Origin: Gnetum montanum
Lineage: Eukaryota > Streptophyta > Gnetopsida > Gnetales > Gnetaceae
Direction of reading: 5' to 3'
Assembly (NCBI GenBank): GCA_015680685.1
Contig: MNCI01022583.1
Coordinates: forward strand, 35,139 to 99,138
Length of the DNA: 64,000 nucleotides
In this document: positions 1 through 11,520 of the stretch, piece after piece
How positions within the stretch are numbered: position 1 is the first letter of the stretch
Layout: every line of letters begins with the position of its first letter
Program-made: the position numbers and the translations under genes
The notes under the pieces: model-generated
Databases searched by the model: none
What the model was told of the DNA's origin: nothing
What the model saw: the letters and a program-made list of their open reading frames with translations, nothing else

Positions 1-310
1 CCCCCCCCCCCAGACCTGAAATTTTGTCTGAAATTGTAACTATGTCACTATGTCAGGCTTCCTTGAAAGTGGAAATGGGCTGCTAAAGAGCACCTCTGGG
101 AATACGTAGCCTTAGGAGGTCTCCGCAGCTCTGGGCCACAAGCCTTAGAAATGTTGCAGGGCACCCATAGTCTGCTACTACCACCATTATCATCATCATC
201 ATAATACTCAGCAGCACCATCGCCATTACCATGTGATTGTTTTTCGCTGCCATCTCCGTTTCTTCCTTGACTGCGATTAAGTTTTTAAAGGTCTGTTTGT
301 TTTCTGGAAT
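1..310 (+). other. possible tail of a host gene (weak)
   Basis: The first 300 bases are less AT-rich than what follows. One plus-strand frame stays open from about base 70 to 200 and reads in part EHLWEYVALGGLRSSGPQAL before running into a CAT/ATC trinucleotide stretch (about 188-205) and a stop. I do not recognise the protein. It could be the last exon and 3' UTR of a gene lying to the left, or chance. The window opens with a run of C, which may be a contig-edge artefact. Confidence 0.15.
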
Positions 311-315
311 CCATT

Positions 316-455
316 TATATATAGTGTAATGCTAGGGTTACTTGCTGGTCAAATTTAGAAATCCTATCATGATCAGCAATCTATTGATATATAGCGTAAT
401 GCTAGGGCAACTTGCTGCTTAAATTTAGAAATCCTATCATGATTAGGAATTCAGG
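316..455. repeat. 70-bp tandem duplication
   Basis: Two adjacent copies of a ~70-bp unit: the word GTAATGCTAGGG recurs at an offset of exactly 70 (blocks starting at 321 and 391) and both copies continue to AAATTTAGAAATCCTATCAT. The copies differ at several positions, so the duplication is not recent. No coding potential. Confidence 0.8.
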
Positions 456-540
456 ATAAGGATCACATTCTTATCCTAAATTAATTCTATCCTTTTAGGA
501 TGACGATCACGTTCTTATCCTAAATAAATTCTATCCTTTC
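453..540. repeat. 44-bp tandem duplication
   Basis: Two adjacent 44-bp units (453-496 and 497-540), both containing GATCAC, TTCTTATCCTAAAT and AATTCTATCCTTT, with a few substitutions. It lies directly after the 70-bp duplication. Confidence 0.8.
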
Positions 541-2600
541 TGCATGGAATTGGAAACTCTGCGTATGGATGTGGGGTATATTAAAGAAGAGTGATAGTTG
601 TTTCTATTTGAAACTCGGTGGATGGATAACTGTAACGTTTTTGAGAGATAATGATTAATGTTTATTAATTTATTTATTCTCAGGTTTCTTGTTTTCTATC
701 TGAGTTTTTCTGTAAGCACCAACTGCAATATGTTTCACTTTTAAAACTTGAAACTTGCCATATGAGAAATAATTTCACTAAATCATGAAAGGTTAATTGT
801 AATATGATATGCCATTAATGGACGTTGATATCGTAAATAATGGGATTTAAAGGCTGGTTAGAATATTATACAAGCTTTTAAGGATAGCTTAATGCGTTGC
901 ATTGTACCTCATAGAAGAATGAAGAAGCTAGATTTATCTATCTTGTAATTTCATATTTTTTTCAAAGCTATATTACACATTACACAAAAGGATTACAAGG
1001 GATTAGCAATGTTAGATTCTACTATTGCATATTGTCAATAGCAATGAAGCTCTTTTAGTTTTTAATCTGAATAATTAGAATTTTTAACATTCTAGTTGAT
1101 AAGTGGCACAAGCTTTGTACTTGAAAATATACTTGTGGTCTTTTTGACAATAGCCATGTAGTCTTGAATGCACTGTTTATTTGGAGTAATAAACATCTTA
1201 ACTTCATTTACTGCATACTTTGACTATTTAGCTCATTTTATTGCATGAGCATTAGAGGGGGTTATTATGGTAGATCCTTAAAAACTAAAATATTTTATTA
1301 AAAAAAATAGCAACTATACATCACACCAAAGATATACAACTATTGCATAAGCATAAGACTAGATGATAATTGAAAAATTTAAAAGTTCTCAACACGCCTT
1401 CTTATCTACTCTTCAGAAACTTTACAAAGAGGTGTACATTCACTTCAGAAATGGACAAGAAAAATTTTATTTAATAATTTTGTTATTGTTCATCAAGTAT
1501 ATCCTCTTTCTCCTACTTTATTTAAGCTTTTTATCAATGAACTTTAAAAGTGAGTGTAATTACAATTGGAAGTAGTCATGTCACACTCTTACTTGATGTT
1601 GATAATGTTATCTTAATTTAAAATTTAATGAAAGGAATACAACAAATACTTAATACCATTGATGAATTTTATCAACATTTATAAATGAAATTTAGTATCC
1701 AAAAACAAAATCAAAACTTATGGCACATGTAATAACTTGTACAATTTTAGTATAAGACATGAATATGTAGACATAATTTTCTCTTACAAATATCATGGCT
1801 TAGAATTCTCATACAATTAAAAATGGGATTAATATATAACTCAATTAATTGCATGTGGTGTGAAATACTTATTTATTTTAAAAAGAAAGTATGAAATGAA
1901 GCTTTATTATGCCAAAAGACTAATAGGATCTATTGTACATATACCAAATTTTCATAAAATATAAAAAGACTCTATAATTTGAACAAGCACCAATGGGACA
2001 TCAAAAACAAATCATATAGCTTTTTCTTTTCTTTTCTTTTTTCTTGCAACATTACAATTTTGTCTTAAATGGAAAGTCATAGCACAAGAAAGAAATACAT
2101 GTAACTCATCTTCAAGGATTCCTAATCTACACAACCTTTAAATGCATTCTTCTTAAGAGAGTTGAATCCATCTTCCAATTTCAATTTTAAGAAAATGAGA
2201 ACTTAAAAGAAGCTTGCTTATAGCATTCTAATACTTTATGGGAATATTAGTTGAGAGATAGTGAGTTTCTAGATGTAGTTTATTAGATCTAATGGAGTGT
2301 AAATAAAATTCCCTCTTACCTTCCACATCAGCTAGCATCTATGTTAAAACCTTGTACTTCACTAGTTAGTGAATATGCATATGATTTACTGCATATCTTA
2401 TTAACCATTTCATCCCCTAAAAATACCAACCACAATCTCCTAAATCCTTAAGAATGACTTTAGAAAAATTTTCTTGCCATGAGATATGCAACCTATGAGT
2501 GTATGTAATGATTTGATACAAGGCTTCTATTTCTAAAGGTAATAAATGGCATTGACATAATAACATTGAGTAAGGTGTTGTAGCTTAACCTTTAACTCAT
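541..2600. other. AT-rich stretch without recognisable gene
   Basis: About 2 kb of AT-rich sequence. The only open frame of note (1363-1575) encodes a low-complexity leucine, phenylalanine and tyrosine-rich string typical of AT-rich noncoding DNA. I see no motif, RNA gene or element end here. Confidence 0.6.
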
Positions 2601-2793
2601 TAAGAAGAAAAGGTTTTTGCACTCTTTCAATATTTTTCTAAAGTTTAGCACTAAGTCCAAGTCCCTAATCAACATGTCCATACATTATAGCATTGTGTCT
2701 AATCTCGTCCATGCTATCACATGGGTCCATGATAAAAAAAATTGTCTTGTAAAATCATATATCATTTCAGCAAGTCATGTTGATGTGTGGGAA

Positions 2794-2900
2794 GGTGAAC
2801 CAATGTGCAAGAAGATGAACCAATGTGCGGGGAGGTGGACCGATGTGCAGGAAGGTAAACTAACATGTGGGGAGGTGGATCAATGTGCAAGGAGGTGAAA
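2794..2900. repeat. 20-bp minisatellite, five units
   Basis: Units begin at 2794, 2814, 2834, 2854, 2874 with the next half-unit at 2894, an exact 20-bp period. Consensus approximately GGTGGACCAATGTGCAGGAA. The period is not a multiple of three, so it is unlikely to be a coding repeat. Confidence 0.85.
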
Positions 2901-3372
2901 TGTCACTAGCAGGCAACTATAAAGTAAAGAACAAAGATGGTGGAAGGTAGTGAGTGAGGGCCTCCTTAAAAAATCAGGCCATCTTCCCAAATAGCTACAT
3001 CTCTCTTCATTGAGGTGCATGTAGATGGGAAAGGGGGATCCATGAATATCTAGGGACCAGGAAACTAGTAGACAGTGGTTTTTTTTCTCTCTCTTCCCCT
3101 ACTTTTCTTGGTATGGTAGCAACGCAACTAACGTGCATGAAAAATGGGTGTGATAGGTGGGTTTTGCAGTCTTGTTTCTTTATTCTTGGCAATAGACTAG
3201 CAATAGTTAGCAGTGGCAAAGCTACATGGACAATGGTCAACAATCTTAGCAGGAAACTAAGAGGCAGCAATTTTATTTTCTCTTTTTACAATAGACCTAT
3301 GATGGTAGCAAACATACGATTGGAGATAGCAATGCATCTACATGTAAGGAACAATGGAATCTAGTAGCTTGT

Positions 3373-3410
3373 TCACTCACACACACACACACTCTGTGTG
3401 TGTTTGTGTT
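3373..3410. repeat. (CA)n followed by (TG)n microsatellite
   Basis: A CA run passes through CTCTG into a TG run, making an imperfect inverted repeat. At the homologous place in copy 2 (4889-4918) there is a CT microsatellite instead. Confidence 0.85.
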
Positions 3411-3771
3411 GTACTATTGTAGTAGTAGATAGCAGCAGTTGTGGGCATGGGTTCTATAGTTGTATTCTATTTTTGGTGGGCAATACATCCATAGTAGGGC
3501 TCTCCAAATAGGGATAAATTTTCCTCTATCGTGCTAGTGATGGGGCATGTTCTATCTATGCATCAGAGATGCATCAATGGGCCCCTTCATCCAACCTCTT
3601 CTCATTCTCTCTCCCTCATCCAATAGCTACAACCTATGGCAACATCTACAATGGAGTGGCAATGAATGGCAACATCAGTTGGGAAGTAGGAAAAATTTAT
3701 TCCTAGGTTTCCATACCCATATAGGAGGCACCTTAAGCAATGGTCTCCTCAAATGAGTTTTATTTTCTCCT

Positions 3772-3808
3772 AGGTGTTGGTGCAACCAAAATTTATGCAT
3801 CAACACCT
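3772..3808. repeat. imperfect inverted repeat at the end of copy 1
   Basis: Arms AGGTGTTGGTGCA (3772-3784) and TGCATCAACACCT (3796-3808) pair at 12 of 13 positions around an 11-nt spacer. Copy 2 keeps a degraded version near 5388-5425. It may mark an element end. Confidence 0.6.
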
Positions 3809-4313
3809 TTTTAGTGCTATAAGGAGGGCCTTTCTCCTACCTTTTATTTATCAGTTTTTCTTGCCATTCTCCTGTGGCTATTTCACTTTTTGATCCTATC
3901 TTGGAACCTATTGAATTTTTTTAAAAAAATTTCTCTCTAGACCCTTTATTTCTTGTCTTTTTCATGCTTCCCATTTTTTGAAAGTTTTTGTTACCAAAAC
4001 CATTTTTTATAACCCTCATTTCTCAGTCCCATTTCTAAATTTCTCATTTTAGTAGTCCTTATCTAAGTCCTAACTTGGGTGAGGTGGTTTTATTATTTAA
4101 TTTTTAATTTATTATTCTGAAATTTTTCTTATTTTATTATTTTTATTTGAAGATTTTGTGATTTTTGTTGCTCCTTGCACTTGCATGCAATTTTTTGTTT
4201 GGGGGCTAAGTGTTTTGGCCACTCTTGCCCATGCTATCACACAGGGCCATGATCAACAAAAATTTCCTATAAAATCATTTACCATTTCAGCAAGTAATGT
4301 TGATGTGAAAGAA

Positions 4314-4420
4314 GATGAACCAATGTGCAAGAAGGTAAATTGACATGCAAGGAGGTGGACCAATGTGTAGGAAGGTGAATTGATGTGTGAGGACATGGAT
4401 TGATGTGCAGGGAGGTGAAA
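4314..4420. repeat. 20-bp minisatellite, copy 2
   Basis: Five units at 20-bp spacing (4314, 4334, 4354, 4374, 4394), homologous to the array at 2794-2900 but with separate substitutions in each unit. Confidence 0.8.
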
Positions 4421-4888
4421 CATCACTAGTAGGAAACTATAAAGCAGAGAATGAAAATGACAACAGGGGGTGAGTAAGGGCCCCCTTAACAAATCAAACC
4501 CTCTTCACAAACAGTTGTGTCTCTCTCCATTGAGGTGCATGTAGATGGGCAAGTAGATCTATGGATCTCTAAGGATCAAGAAACTACCAGATGGTGGTTT
4601 TATTTTTCTCTTCTTTTATTTTTCTTGAAACAACAGCGATGTAGCTAACGGGTGTAGACGAAAATCACAATAGGTAGGTTCTATAGTTTTGTTTCTTTAT
4701 TCTTGGCAATGGACCAGCGATAGTTAGTAGCAACAGAGCTGCATGGACAGTGGTCAACATTCTTAGCAGGAAATCAAGAGGCAATGGTTTTCTTTTCCCT
4801 TTTCATGGTAGACCTATGATGGTGGCAAACATAGAATTGGAGATAGCAAGATGTCTATGGGCATGGGACAGTGGGATCTAGTAGCTTA

Positions 4889-4918
4889 TTCTCTCTCTCT
4901 TTCTCTCTTTCTCTCTCA
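4889..4918. repeat. CT-rich microsatellite
   Basis: Imperfect (CT)n with TTT interruptions at the position where copy 1 has CA/TG repeats. Confidence 0.85.
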
Positions 4919-5449
4919 CTATGTTATGGTATTACAGTAGTAGACAACAATAGTTGTGGGCATGGCTTGTATAGTTCCATTCTATTTTTGGTAGGCAATA
5001 CATCCACAATAGGATTCTCCAAATAGGGATAAACTTTCCTCTCTTGTGCTAGTGATGGGGCATGTTCTATCTATGCATCAAAGACACATTAGTAGGTCCC
5101 TTCATCCTACCTCTTCCCTCTCTCTCTCTCCCTCATCCAGTAGCTATAGGTTGTGGCAACGTCTATAATGGAGTAGTGGTGAATGGTGGCTGGGAAGTAA
5201 GGAAATTTTATTTTGGTTACCTTTTATATTCTTGAATTCAAGATACTCATTCTAATTAAAATTCTCGATTTTTTTACTATTTTCAGAAGGCCACATAGCC
5301 CTCTCCAACTAAGACTATTCCTAGGTTTCTGTACCCATACTAAAGGCACCCTAGGAAATAGTCTCCTCAAATGAGTTTTGTTTTTCCCTAGGTGTTGGTG
5401 TGACCAAAATTTATGCATCAACATATAGTAGGATAGATGATAGTCCAAA

Positions 5450-6190
5450 AATTATGTTTTTTGACCATCCAAGCCTAGAGGCCTACATCCTTCTACTTAT
5501 TTTTGAAAGTAGATAGAGCCTTAAAACCTCCCACTATTTTTTGTTTGATGCATCTCTCACACATATAATTATTCATAAATGAGACCTAAACATTTAAAAG
5601 AATCTACTATTTGGATATTGATACCTCTAAAATGGAAGTTATAATAGCTATTTCTTGTACCCCAAATCATCAATTTGGTTTATCTATATTCACTTAAAGA
5701 CTATATGAACAATAATAATTTTCTAATATTTGCAACATATTTTGTATACCTTTTGTAGTAGTGGAGATCAAGGCTACATCATCTACATATAAAAGAAGTT
5801 TCACTACATGAGATCTAATTTTGATAGCATGACTATCCTGCCCTTTGCACAACCATTCCTATATTTCATCAATAATATAATAAAAAGAGTTGAAGAAAGT
5901 GGAAAATCTTTCTTAATTCTATTTTTTCTTTGGAATTGAATTTTTTCTCTAAGAATTATTATCTATAATTTTAATAATCACTTCTTCATACAATCTTTGA
6001 GTTGCTATATTTAAATCTAAAGGGAGGCTAATTTGATACAAGTGTAACCATAGTTTTGTATGGATCACTAAATCATATGTTTTTGCAAAATTAATAAAGC
6101 AAATGAAAACTTTTTATTAGGAATTTTTGTAAAATCCATGTAATGCCATTTCTATGATACCCATCCTTTATGAAAAATCCTTTTCTTGTC
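5450..6190 (-). pseudogene. LINE-type reverse transcriptase fragment
   Basis: Reading the minus strand gives pieces of a non-LTR retrotransposon RT across several frames. Near 6045-6110 there is FINFAKTYDLVIHTKLW, equivalent to the LINE palm motif around the first catalytic Asp. At 5778-5789 the catalytic box YVDD sits in the context LLLYVDDVALISTTTKGIQ, followed by the thumb-like TKLMIWGTRNS and VDSFKCLGL. The order matches LINE RT motifs, and the block FxYLGL after the YxDD box separates LINEs from LTR elements. Several stops and frameshifts make it a pseudogene. Endonuclease and RNase H parts are not seen. Confidence 0.8.
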
Positions 6191-6195
6191 AAAAA

Positions 6196-6312
6196 TAATT
6201 AAAAAGAAAAAGAAAAGAAAAACATGAAGAAAAATGAAATATGAAAAATATGAAAAAAAAGAAAAGAAAAAGGAAAAAAAGAGAATAAAATAGCAATGAT
6301 AAGAAGAAGAGG
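6196..6312. repeat. purine-rich low-complexity tract
   Basis: Runs of A with scattered G (AAAAAGAAAAAGAAAAGAAA and similar). Any reading frame across it encodes only phenylalanine, leucine and serine strings on the minus strand. Confidence 0.8.
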
Positions 6313-6956
6313 TGATGCAAAAAGCAATGTAACTTCAAGCTCATTAGTCCATACAAATTAATATTTTTACCATCTGAATCAATCCTATGATTGCTCAAAC
6401 CAAGATTACAATGAGTGGTTGAACCAATGCCTATGCAAGCCTTTCTCATGTTCAACCCATTATCTAGATCACTTGACTTCTCAAAATTTCATAGTTCAAG
6501 ATAATATATTTCTCATTCTTATTCATGTCCATCAAGTCATAGAAATCTCTCTATCTTAGTGAACTTTGGTAATGTTGATTGGTACTTACACACAAGCCCC
6601 AAATTTATTTGTTCCAAGGGTCAACATTACCATTCTTGATCAAATCCTCAACCACCTTTGAATCTAGAGTATTTCATTTATTGGTTATAGCCTTGTGATC
6701 TTTTTTTGGATGTGAGCTTAGTTAGTGCAACCAACGAGATCAATGGAAGGTCTTCAGTAAAGTAAAATTCAGGGGATCTACTATGCATGTATGCTCAGGT
6801 GAAGGAAAACTAAACCAAAATCTTAACTTCTAGATGTTGTACAACATGTTACCTTGGTTTGGCCTCACCAATGGTTGAATCATGAAATAATTAAGACTAG
6901 ATGATACTGAAAGTGGTAGGCATGATCATGCACTTGAAAAGAAGACATAAAGGTTG
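6313..6956. other. unassigned sequence left of element A
   Basis: Noncoding sequence that was continuous with 17053 onward before element A inserted. I see no protein motif. Confidence 0.4.
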
Positions 6957-6961
6957 ATCCC
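6957..6961. repeat. target-site duplication of element A (left)
   Basis: ATCCC directly abuts the left LTR start TGATGAG. The same five bases follow the right LTR at 17048-17052. Confidence 0.9.
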
Positions 6962-7833
6962 TGATGAGCGGCAAGGTACCCCTATGCTCAACCATACGAA
7001 TATTATCATTTCACACATGATTCGATTGAATTCTAATGACTAAGTGCTTATGTGCCGTTGTGGAACAAGGACAGGTTGGTTGATCGTTGTCTTCCCAAGC
7101 TTACATGTATGTCACAGTTTTATGGTTAAGTAAGCTTGAGGCATATGATTTTTATAGCTTTTATGTTCTTATGTCCTACACTAGTAGGGAAGGAGAGAGG
7201 TAACTAAGTGACTAATTTAACTTAACTACTCATTAACTAATGTTCTAACTAATCCTAACACCAGCATCCATTCCCACTTACTGTACACATCCTGAACCAG
7301 TGCAACACTGTTGGGATTACCAAACGCTAATCGTTACTCGGTTACCAAGCATTATGCACATGCTCGAAGTGGTCATGCTTGTGTAATTTAATGATTTTAT
7401 TAATTGATCAAAATTAATTTCTATGATAATAACAAAAATGTAAAGTGCATAAAATAAAATAAATGCATAAGAAAATAAAATAAAAGAAATGCGTAAAAAA
7501 ACAAATTTCAAGTGCTACAAGGATGAATCAAAGAGCTTGTCTTTATTGCCATACATAAGGTGTGCTTAGGTACACAATGCTCAAATGAAGATCCATCCAT
7601 ACTTAGACCTCTTACTGTAGGCACTTGGAAAATACTCTAACTTTCAAATAGACTACAAGAGTTTCGCTCCTTGACTACTAAAAGACTTCCTTCCAATTGT
7701 GTGCCTGGGCATTGTATTTATAGACTTGGAAGCAACTACTCAAATAATTAGAGTAATCGCTCTAATAATTAGAATAACTGCTAAGTAACCACTCTAATAA
7801 TTAGAATAATTGCTAGAGTAACTGCTCTTATCA
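6962..7833 (-). repeat. element A 3' LTR
   Basis: 872 bp. On the plus strand it begins TGATGAGCGGC and ends CTTATCA; the ends are inverted (TGATGAG/CTCATCA). It aligns along its length with 16129-17047, including the ACCCCTATGCTCAA, CCCAAGCTTAC and ATTACCAA blocks. The tandem ATAATTAGA repeats next to its inner edge are fewer than in the 5' LTR, which explains the 47-bp length difference. Confidence 0.92.
7715..7722 (-). promoter_or_regulatory. TATA box of element A 3' LTR
   Basis: Minus-strand TATAAATA in the context GTCTATAAATACAATG. The same word occurs at the equivalent place in the other LTR (16884-16891) and in both LTRs of element B. Confidence 0.7.
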
Positions 7834-7842
7834 TACCCCTAC
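7834..7842 (-). promoter_or_regulatory. probable polypurine tract of element A
   Basis: Directly inside the 3' LTR the minus strand reads GTAGGGGTA, the expected place and composition for plus-strand priming. It is short and may be eroded. Confidence 0.5.
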
Positions 7843-9800
7843 GACTGAATGAAAACTCATCCTCGAGTTCCTTACAAGATATTGGTAAGGAATGAGATTA
7901 TTGACTAATTGACAACTGATGGTGAAATTGGATGAAAGACTCAACGTGCCCAGTGAACAAATCAATAAGCATATTACAACATTAGTGTTCATGATCATTG
8001 TGGTGAACACTCATACATAAATGACATCTAAGCCTTTATTTAGTAGCTTGAAGAGAAGAAGAAAGAGAGAGAGAAAGAATATGGAGCTTGTTACGACCAA
8101 TGCTGAGATTGCACCTTCCGTTGTTTATCCATAGCCATGCCACCAAACTTGCTCCTTTCATAAATGCTCCAATTCTAGTCCATCTAGAGTGCTTCCTCCA
8201 AGCCTACTCAATTGCTTATATGATTACCATCTCCACACACAACACAGTCACAAATGAGCAAAGATAGATAATCCATAATGCAGTTAATACCTTGCCTCGA
8301 TATGAAGTGCATTGGCTGAGTTGTGGTTATGGCAGAAACTAGTTTAGAGATTTATCACTGGAAACTACCCTAGGTGTAGGGGTTAGGCAATTAGTAAAAT
8401 GGAAAAAATTAAAAAGAAATTTCCAGGGCCCCCATGACTAAGAGCAAACCTTCGGTAGCTATAAGATGGAAAAACATGAGGAACAAGAAAGACGAAAAAT
8501 ATCAATGATAAGGCCAATCAAATGGATGTCATGGATGGGGATGAAACAAGAAATGATTGATTGCAGAAAATGTTTAAGGGAAAGAAGTGAAAAATTACAC
8601 CAAAAGAAATGCCAGTGGGTCCTCCCCAAAGTAGGCTCATGCCCTTTATGCCCTGACAAACCCACAAACCAAAGAGTCCGTAGGCTCTAGGAATTTCATG
8701 TGGAAGCAAGAGTTAAAAACTTACCCATAAGAGTTCACCAAAGAAAAATAATGCATGAACCCAAAATGAACTATTGATAAAACTAACAATGAGGTGGAAA
8801 ATGGGAAGAAAGATGGAGAGGAGAGAATGGAATGGAATCCCAAGTACAAGGTTCTGTAAAGCCCCTTGTTTATTTCATGGTTAAGATAACTGAGTAGAAC
8901 TCATCCCAAATCTAGACTCAAACCAACTACATTTAGTGATCTTGCATCAATACACTTGGTCAATCCATCCTCTTAAGGCAACAAAAATGTTTCCACAAAA
9001 AGTGACCACCATCCCAAGGAGAGTGAGATGGAGAAGCAGGAAGTGAGAAAGGGCCTTAGTTAGAGGGAACCTTTAGGCATGGATAACATGTATTTCCAAT
9101 GCCATAACTAGTTCTTGTTGCCCATATTTCTTTATTATGTCTAAGGGATGTGCTTTGAATTCTCACATTTTTCTCCTTTTTCTATCTCTTTTATTTTTAT
9201 TTTTTGTGAGAACCACACCATGCAAAAAATTATTCACTTAGCTTCCCAATTTTTGAACAATGTCAAAATGGCAGAAAACCTAGGAAAAAGCATCCAAGCA
9301 CCCAAGAGAATAGCCAACACAAATGCATCAAATCTCCTTGAAGTCATACCCTTTTCATGCTTTGAGTCTTTCCTTAGTTTGAAAAGTACCCAATCACCAA
9401 TTCATTAAAACTTTACTTAGAAAAAGAGAGACTATACAGTTCCAAGCCAAAGAAGATCATAAAGTTGTATGGATGAGTGGAGAGTGTGGACTCGTTTCCT
9501 ATTTTACCAAAAGAACCATACCTTAATATCGACATCATAATTCAAAGGTAAAAATAAAACATTAGCAATCCATGTGATATAATTGAATCCACCATCATGA
9601 GCATTTATTAGATAATGAATAAAAGTAAATCAAGTAATCAAAGAAACAGTGAAAACATGAATGATGGTGTAAAAAAATAATAAAAGTTAAAAGAATATGT
9701 AAAATAAAAAATGTGTAAAAAAATTCAAAATTAATTGAGGGCCTATAATGATTAGCATAGGTGGCCATCTCCCCCATGACTAAGTTGGAAGGAGGAGATC
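7843..9800 (-). other. element A linker between integrase and 3' LTR
   Basis: About 2 kb without a convincing ORF. Several blocks match element B: the GCCCCCATGACTAAGAGC block at 8430 (B near 26250), AGTGGGTCCT at 8610 (B near 28590), and GGCCTTAGTTAGAGGG plus GGGATGTGCTTTGAATTC near 9055-9160 (B near 29038-29140). B has two large blocks that A lacks: ~3 kb of ORF next to the LTR and a ~2.2 kb LTR-like insertion. Small frames here are noise. Confidence 0.6.
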
Positions 9801-10990
9801 TAAAATAGTGAGCAAGGTTGTCCATCAAGAGAGGTAGCATGTGTACTGGCTATCCTAAGCTCCAAGAAAGGTTTGGTTTGTTGCACGTTGACCAAAATTT
9901 TCTTATATGGGCTCTTAGGTTTGTATATTGTCATGGCCCTTGAAGGAAAAGTTGCATAAATAATATAAGGTCCTTCCCATAGTGTTTGAAATTTAGTATG
10001 TTGTGGCACATGTGTGGGATTCCAATAGAGGACTTTATCTCCTGGATGATATTTCACTTTCCTAATTCTTAGGTCTTGACATTGTTTATTGAAGGCCTTG
10101 TGCAATTTGTTAGATGACAAGGCAGCTAATCGATTTTCATATAGCAAGTTAAGGGTTATTAACCATTGGTTCTATGCTAAATCAAGGTCAAGGTTGAGGT
10201 CACATGTTGTGGATAGTGTATGGAGCTTATTTTGAATGGGAAGCATCGGTAATTTACCATACACTAACTCATATGGAGAGTAGCCTGTAGGGAGATTCCA
10301 TGTGGAGCGGTATGCCCAAAGAGCATCGTTTAGTTTAGTGCTCCAATCTCACCTAAACTTGCTAATGGTTCTTGTTAATATCTTCGTAATCTCCTTGTTG
10401 GTGACTTCTGCTTAACTGTTCACTTGGGGGTGGTATGGTGTAGTCAATTTATGCTTAACCCCTAAGCATTGCATTAATTTTTGAAAATCTGCACCTATGA
10501 AGTATGTACCATTGTTTGAAATAAGTGCACGTGGCACACCAAACCTATTTATGATTTTTTGTTAAACAAATTGTGCAGCTATAGATGATGTACAATATTT
10601 AATAGCAGTTGCATTGGTCCATTTTGTTAGGTAATCAACAGCAACAATAATAAAATCTTTTCCATTAGATATTGGTGTAATCGGCCCCATAAAATCAATT
10701 TCCCAAATGTCAAAGGGTTCTAACGGTTGAATCCATTATTGTGGACCTTTCATTCTAGCAGTCATTTCTCCATCACGTTGATAGTTCTCACAAGATTGGA
10801 TGAAACGATGGGCATCCCAAAATAATGTAGGCCAATAATATCCTACAAGTAGGATCTTAATGGTCATTCTTTTCCAAATGTAATGACCCCCACAAGGACC
10901 CTCATGAGCATCTTGGAGAACTCACAATTGATCTATGTTGGAAACACACCATAGAACCAAGCCATCAGGACATACTTTGTAAAGTTGCCC
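9801..10990 (-). pseudogene. element A integrase (IN)
   Basis: Minus-strand retroviral-type integrase that would insert element cDNA. Seen in order from about 10925 downward: an HHCC-like zinc region (HEGPCGGHY, later SCENYQRDG with the last Cys changed to Tyr), the first catalytic Asp in WEIDFMGPI (near 10700), the second motif as ALISNNGTYF (near 10510-10530) where the usual Asp is Asn, the Glu region AEVTNKE (near 10390-10410), and a C-terminal GPF/Y-like module LWEGPYII inside the open stretch 9801-10147. In-frame stops are frequent. The lost second Asp and broken zinc ligand make it inactive. Confidence 0.88.
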
Positions 10991-11026
10991 ATTGATCTCC
11001 ATAAAGTACTTGGCTCGATGAAGAAA

Positions 11027-11520
11027 CTATTGTTTCTTCTTAAGGTTTAACTCTTGTGGTGTTTTTTGGATGAGGAGATAGGTAAGAATGCTACTGTACC
11101 AGTCTGTCTCCATGGGTGATTGATTATTTACTACACCAGAAAAGAGGAATTCATTAGGAAAATTATCAGGCATTGGATACTCATCCTCTTTTTTGTCCCA
11201 TTGTAACTGAGATAAATGATTAGCAACTACATTCTTGGTGCCCTTGCGATTGATTATTGTTAAATTGAACTCTTGTAAGATTACAAGCCATCGTATGATA
11301 CGAGCGCATACCATTGGCTTATTCATGAGGAACTAGATTGCACTATGATTTGTTTGTATATATACTTTATATCCTAATACATAGTGTCTAAATTTTTCTA
11401 GTGTAAACACTACAACCATTAATTCCTTCTCAATGGTAGTGTACTTAAGTTGTGCACCATCGATACTTCTACTTGCATAGTGGATGTAATAAGGATTCTT
11501 CTGGTCATCTAACTATGTAA
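11027..11520 (-). pseudogene. element A RNase H and connection region
   Basis: Minus strand. HYASRSIDGAQLKYTTIEKE (near 11420-11480) is the Ty3/gypsy RNase H motif that normally reads ASR.L..A..NYTTTEKE, followed by a KFRHYVLGYKV block and then VANHLSQL (near 11215), the end of the RNase H/tether region before integrase. One stop interrupts the motif region. Follows RT directly in the element's reading direction, as in all gypsy pol genes. Confidence 0.85.

Larger units (their letters stand above)
2700..3811. repeat. diverged dispersed repeat, copy 1
   Basis: Shares a long colinear stretch with 4218-5428. Landmarks in order in both copies: a CATGCTATCACA block, a 20-bp minisatellite, an AACTATAAAG block, TTCTTTATTCTTGGCAAT, a dinucleotide repeat, GGGGCATGTTCTATCTATGCATC, and an end around GGTGTTGGTG. 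No protein motif is seen; the small frames inside are interrupted and differ between copies. Probably a fragment of an unclassified transposable element, present twice. Confidence 0.75.
4218..5428. repeat. diverged dispersed repeat, copy 2
   Basis: Second copy of the 2700-3811 repeat, in the same orientation about 1.52 kb downstream. It carries roughly 100 extra bases near 5207-5318, between the GGGAAGTA block and the TTCCTAGGTTTC block, that copy 1 lacks. The minisatellite (4314-4420) keeps the 20-bp period with different unit sequences. Confidence 0.75.

Noticed and set aside
6189-6455. 88-codon minus-strand frame rich in Phe and Leu
   Set aside because: Antisense of a purine-rich low-complexity tract.
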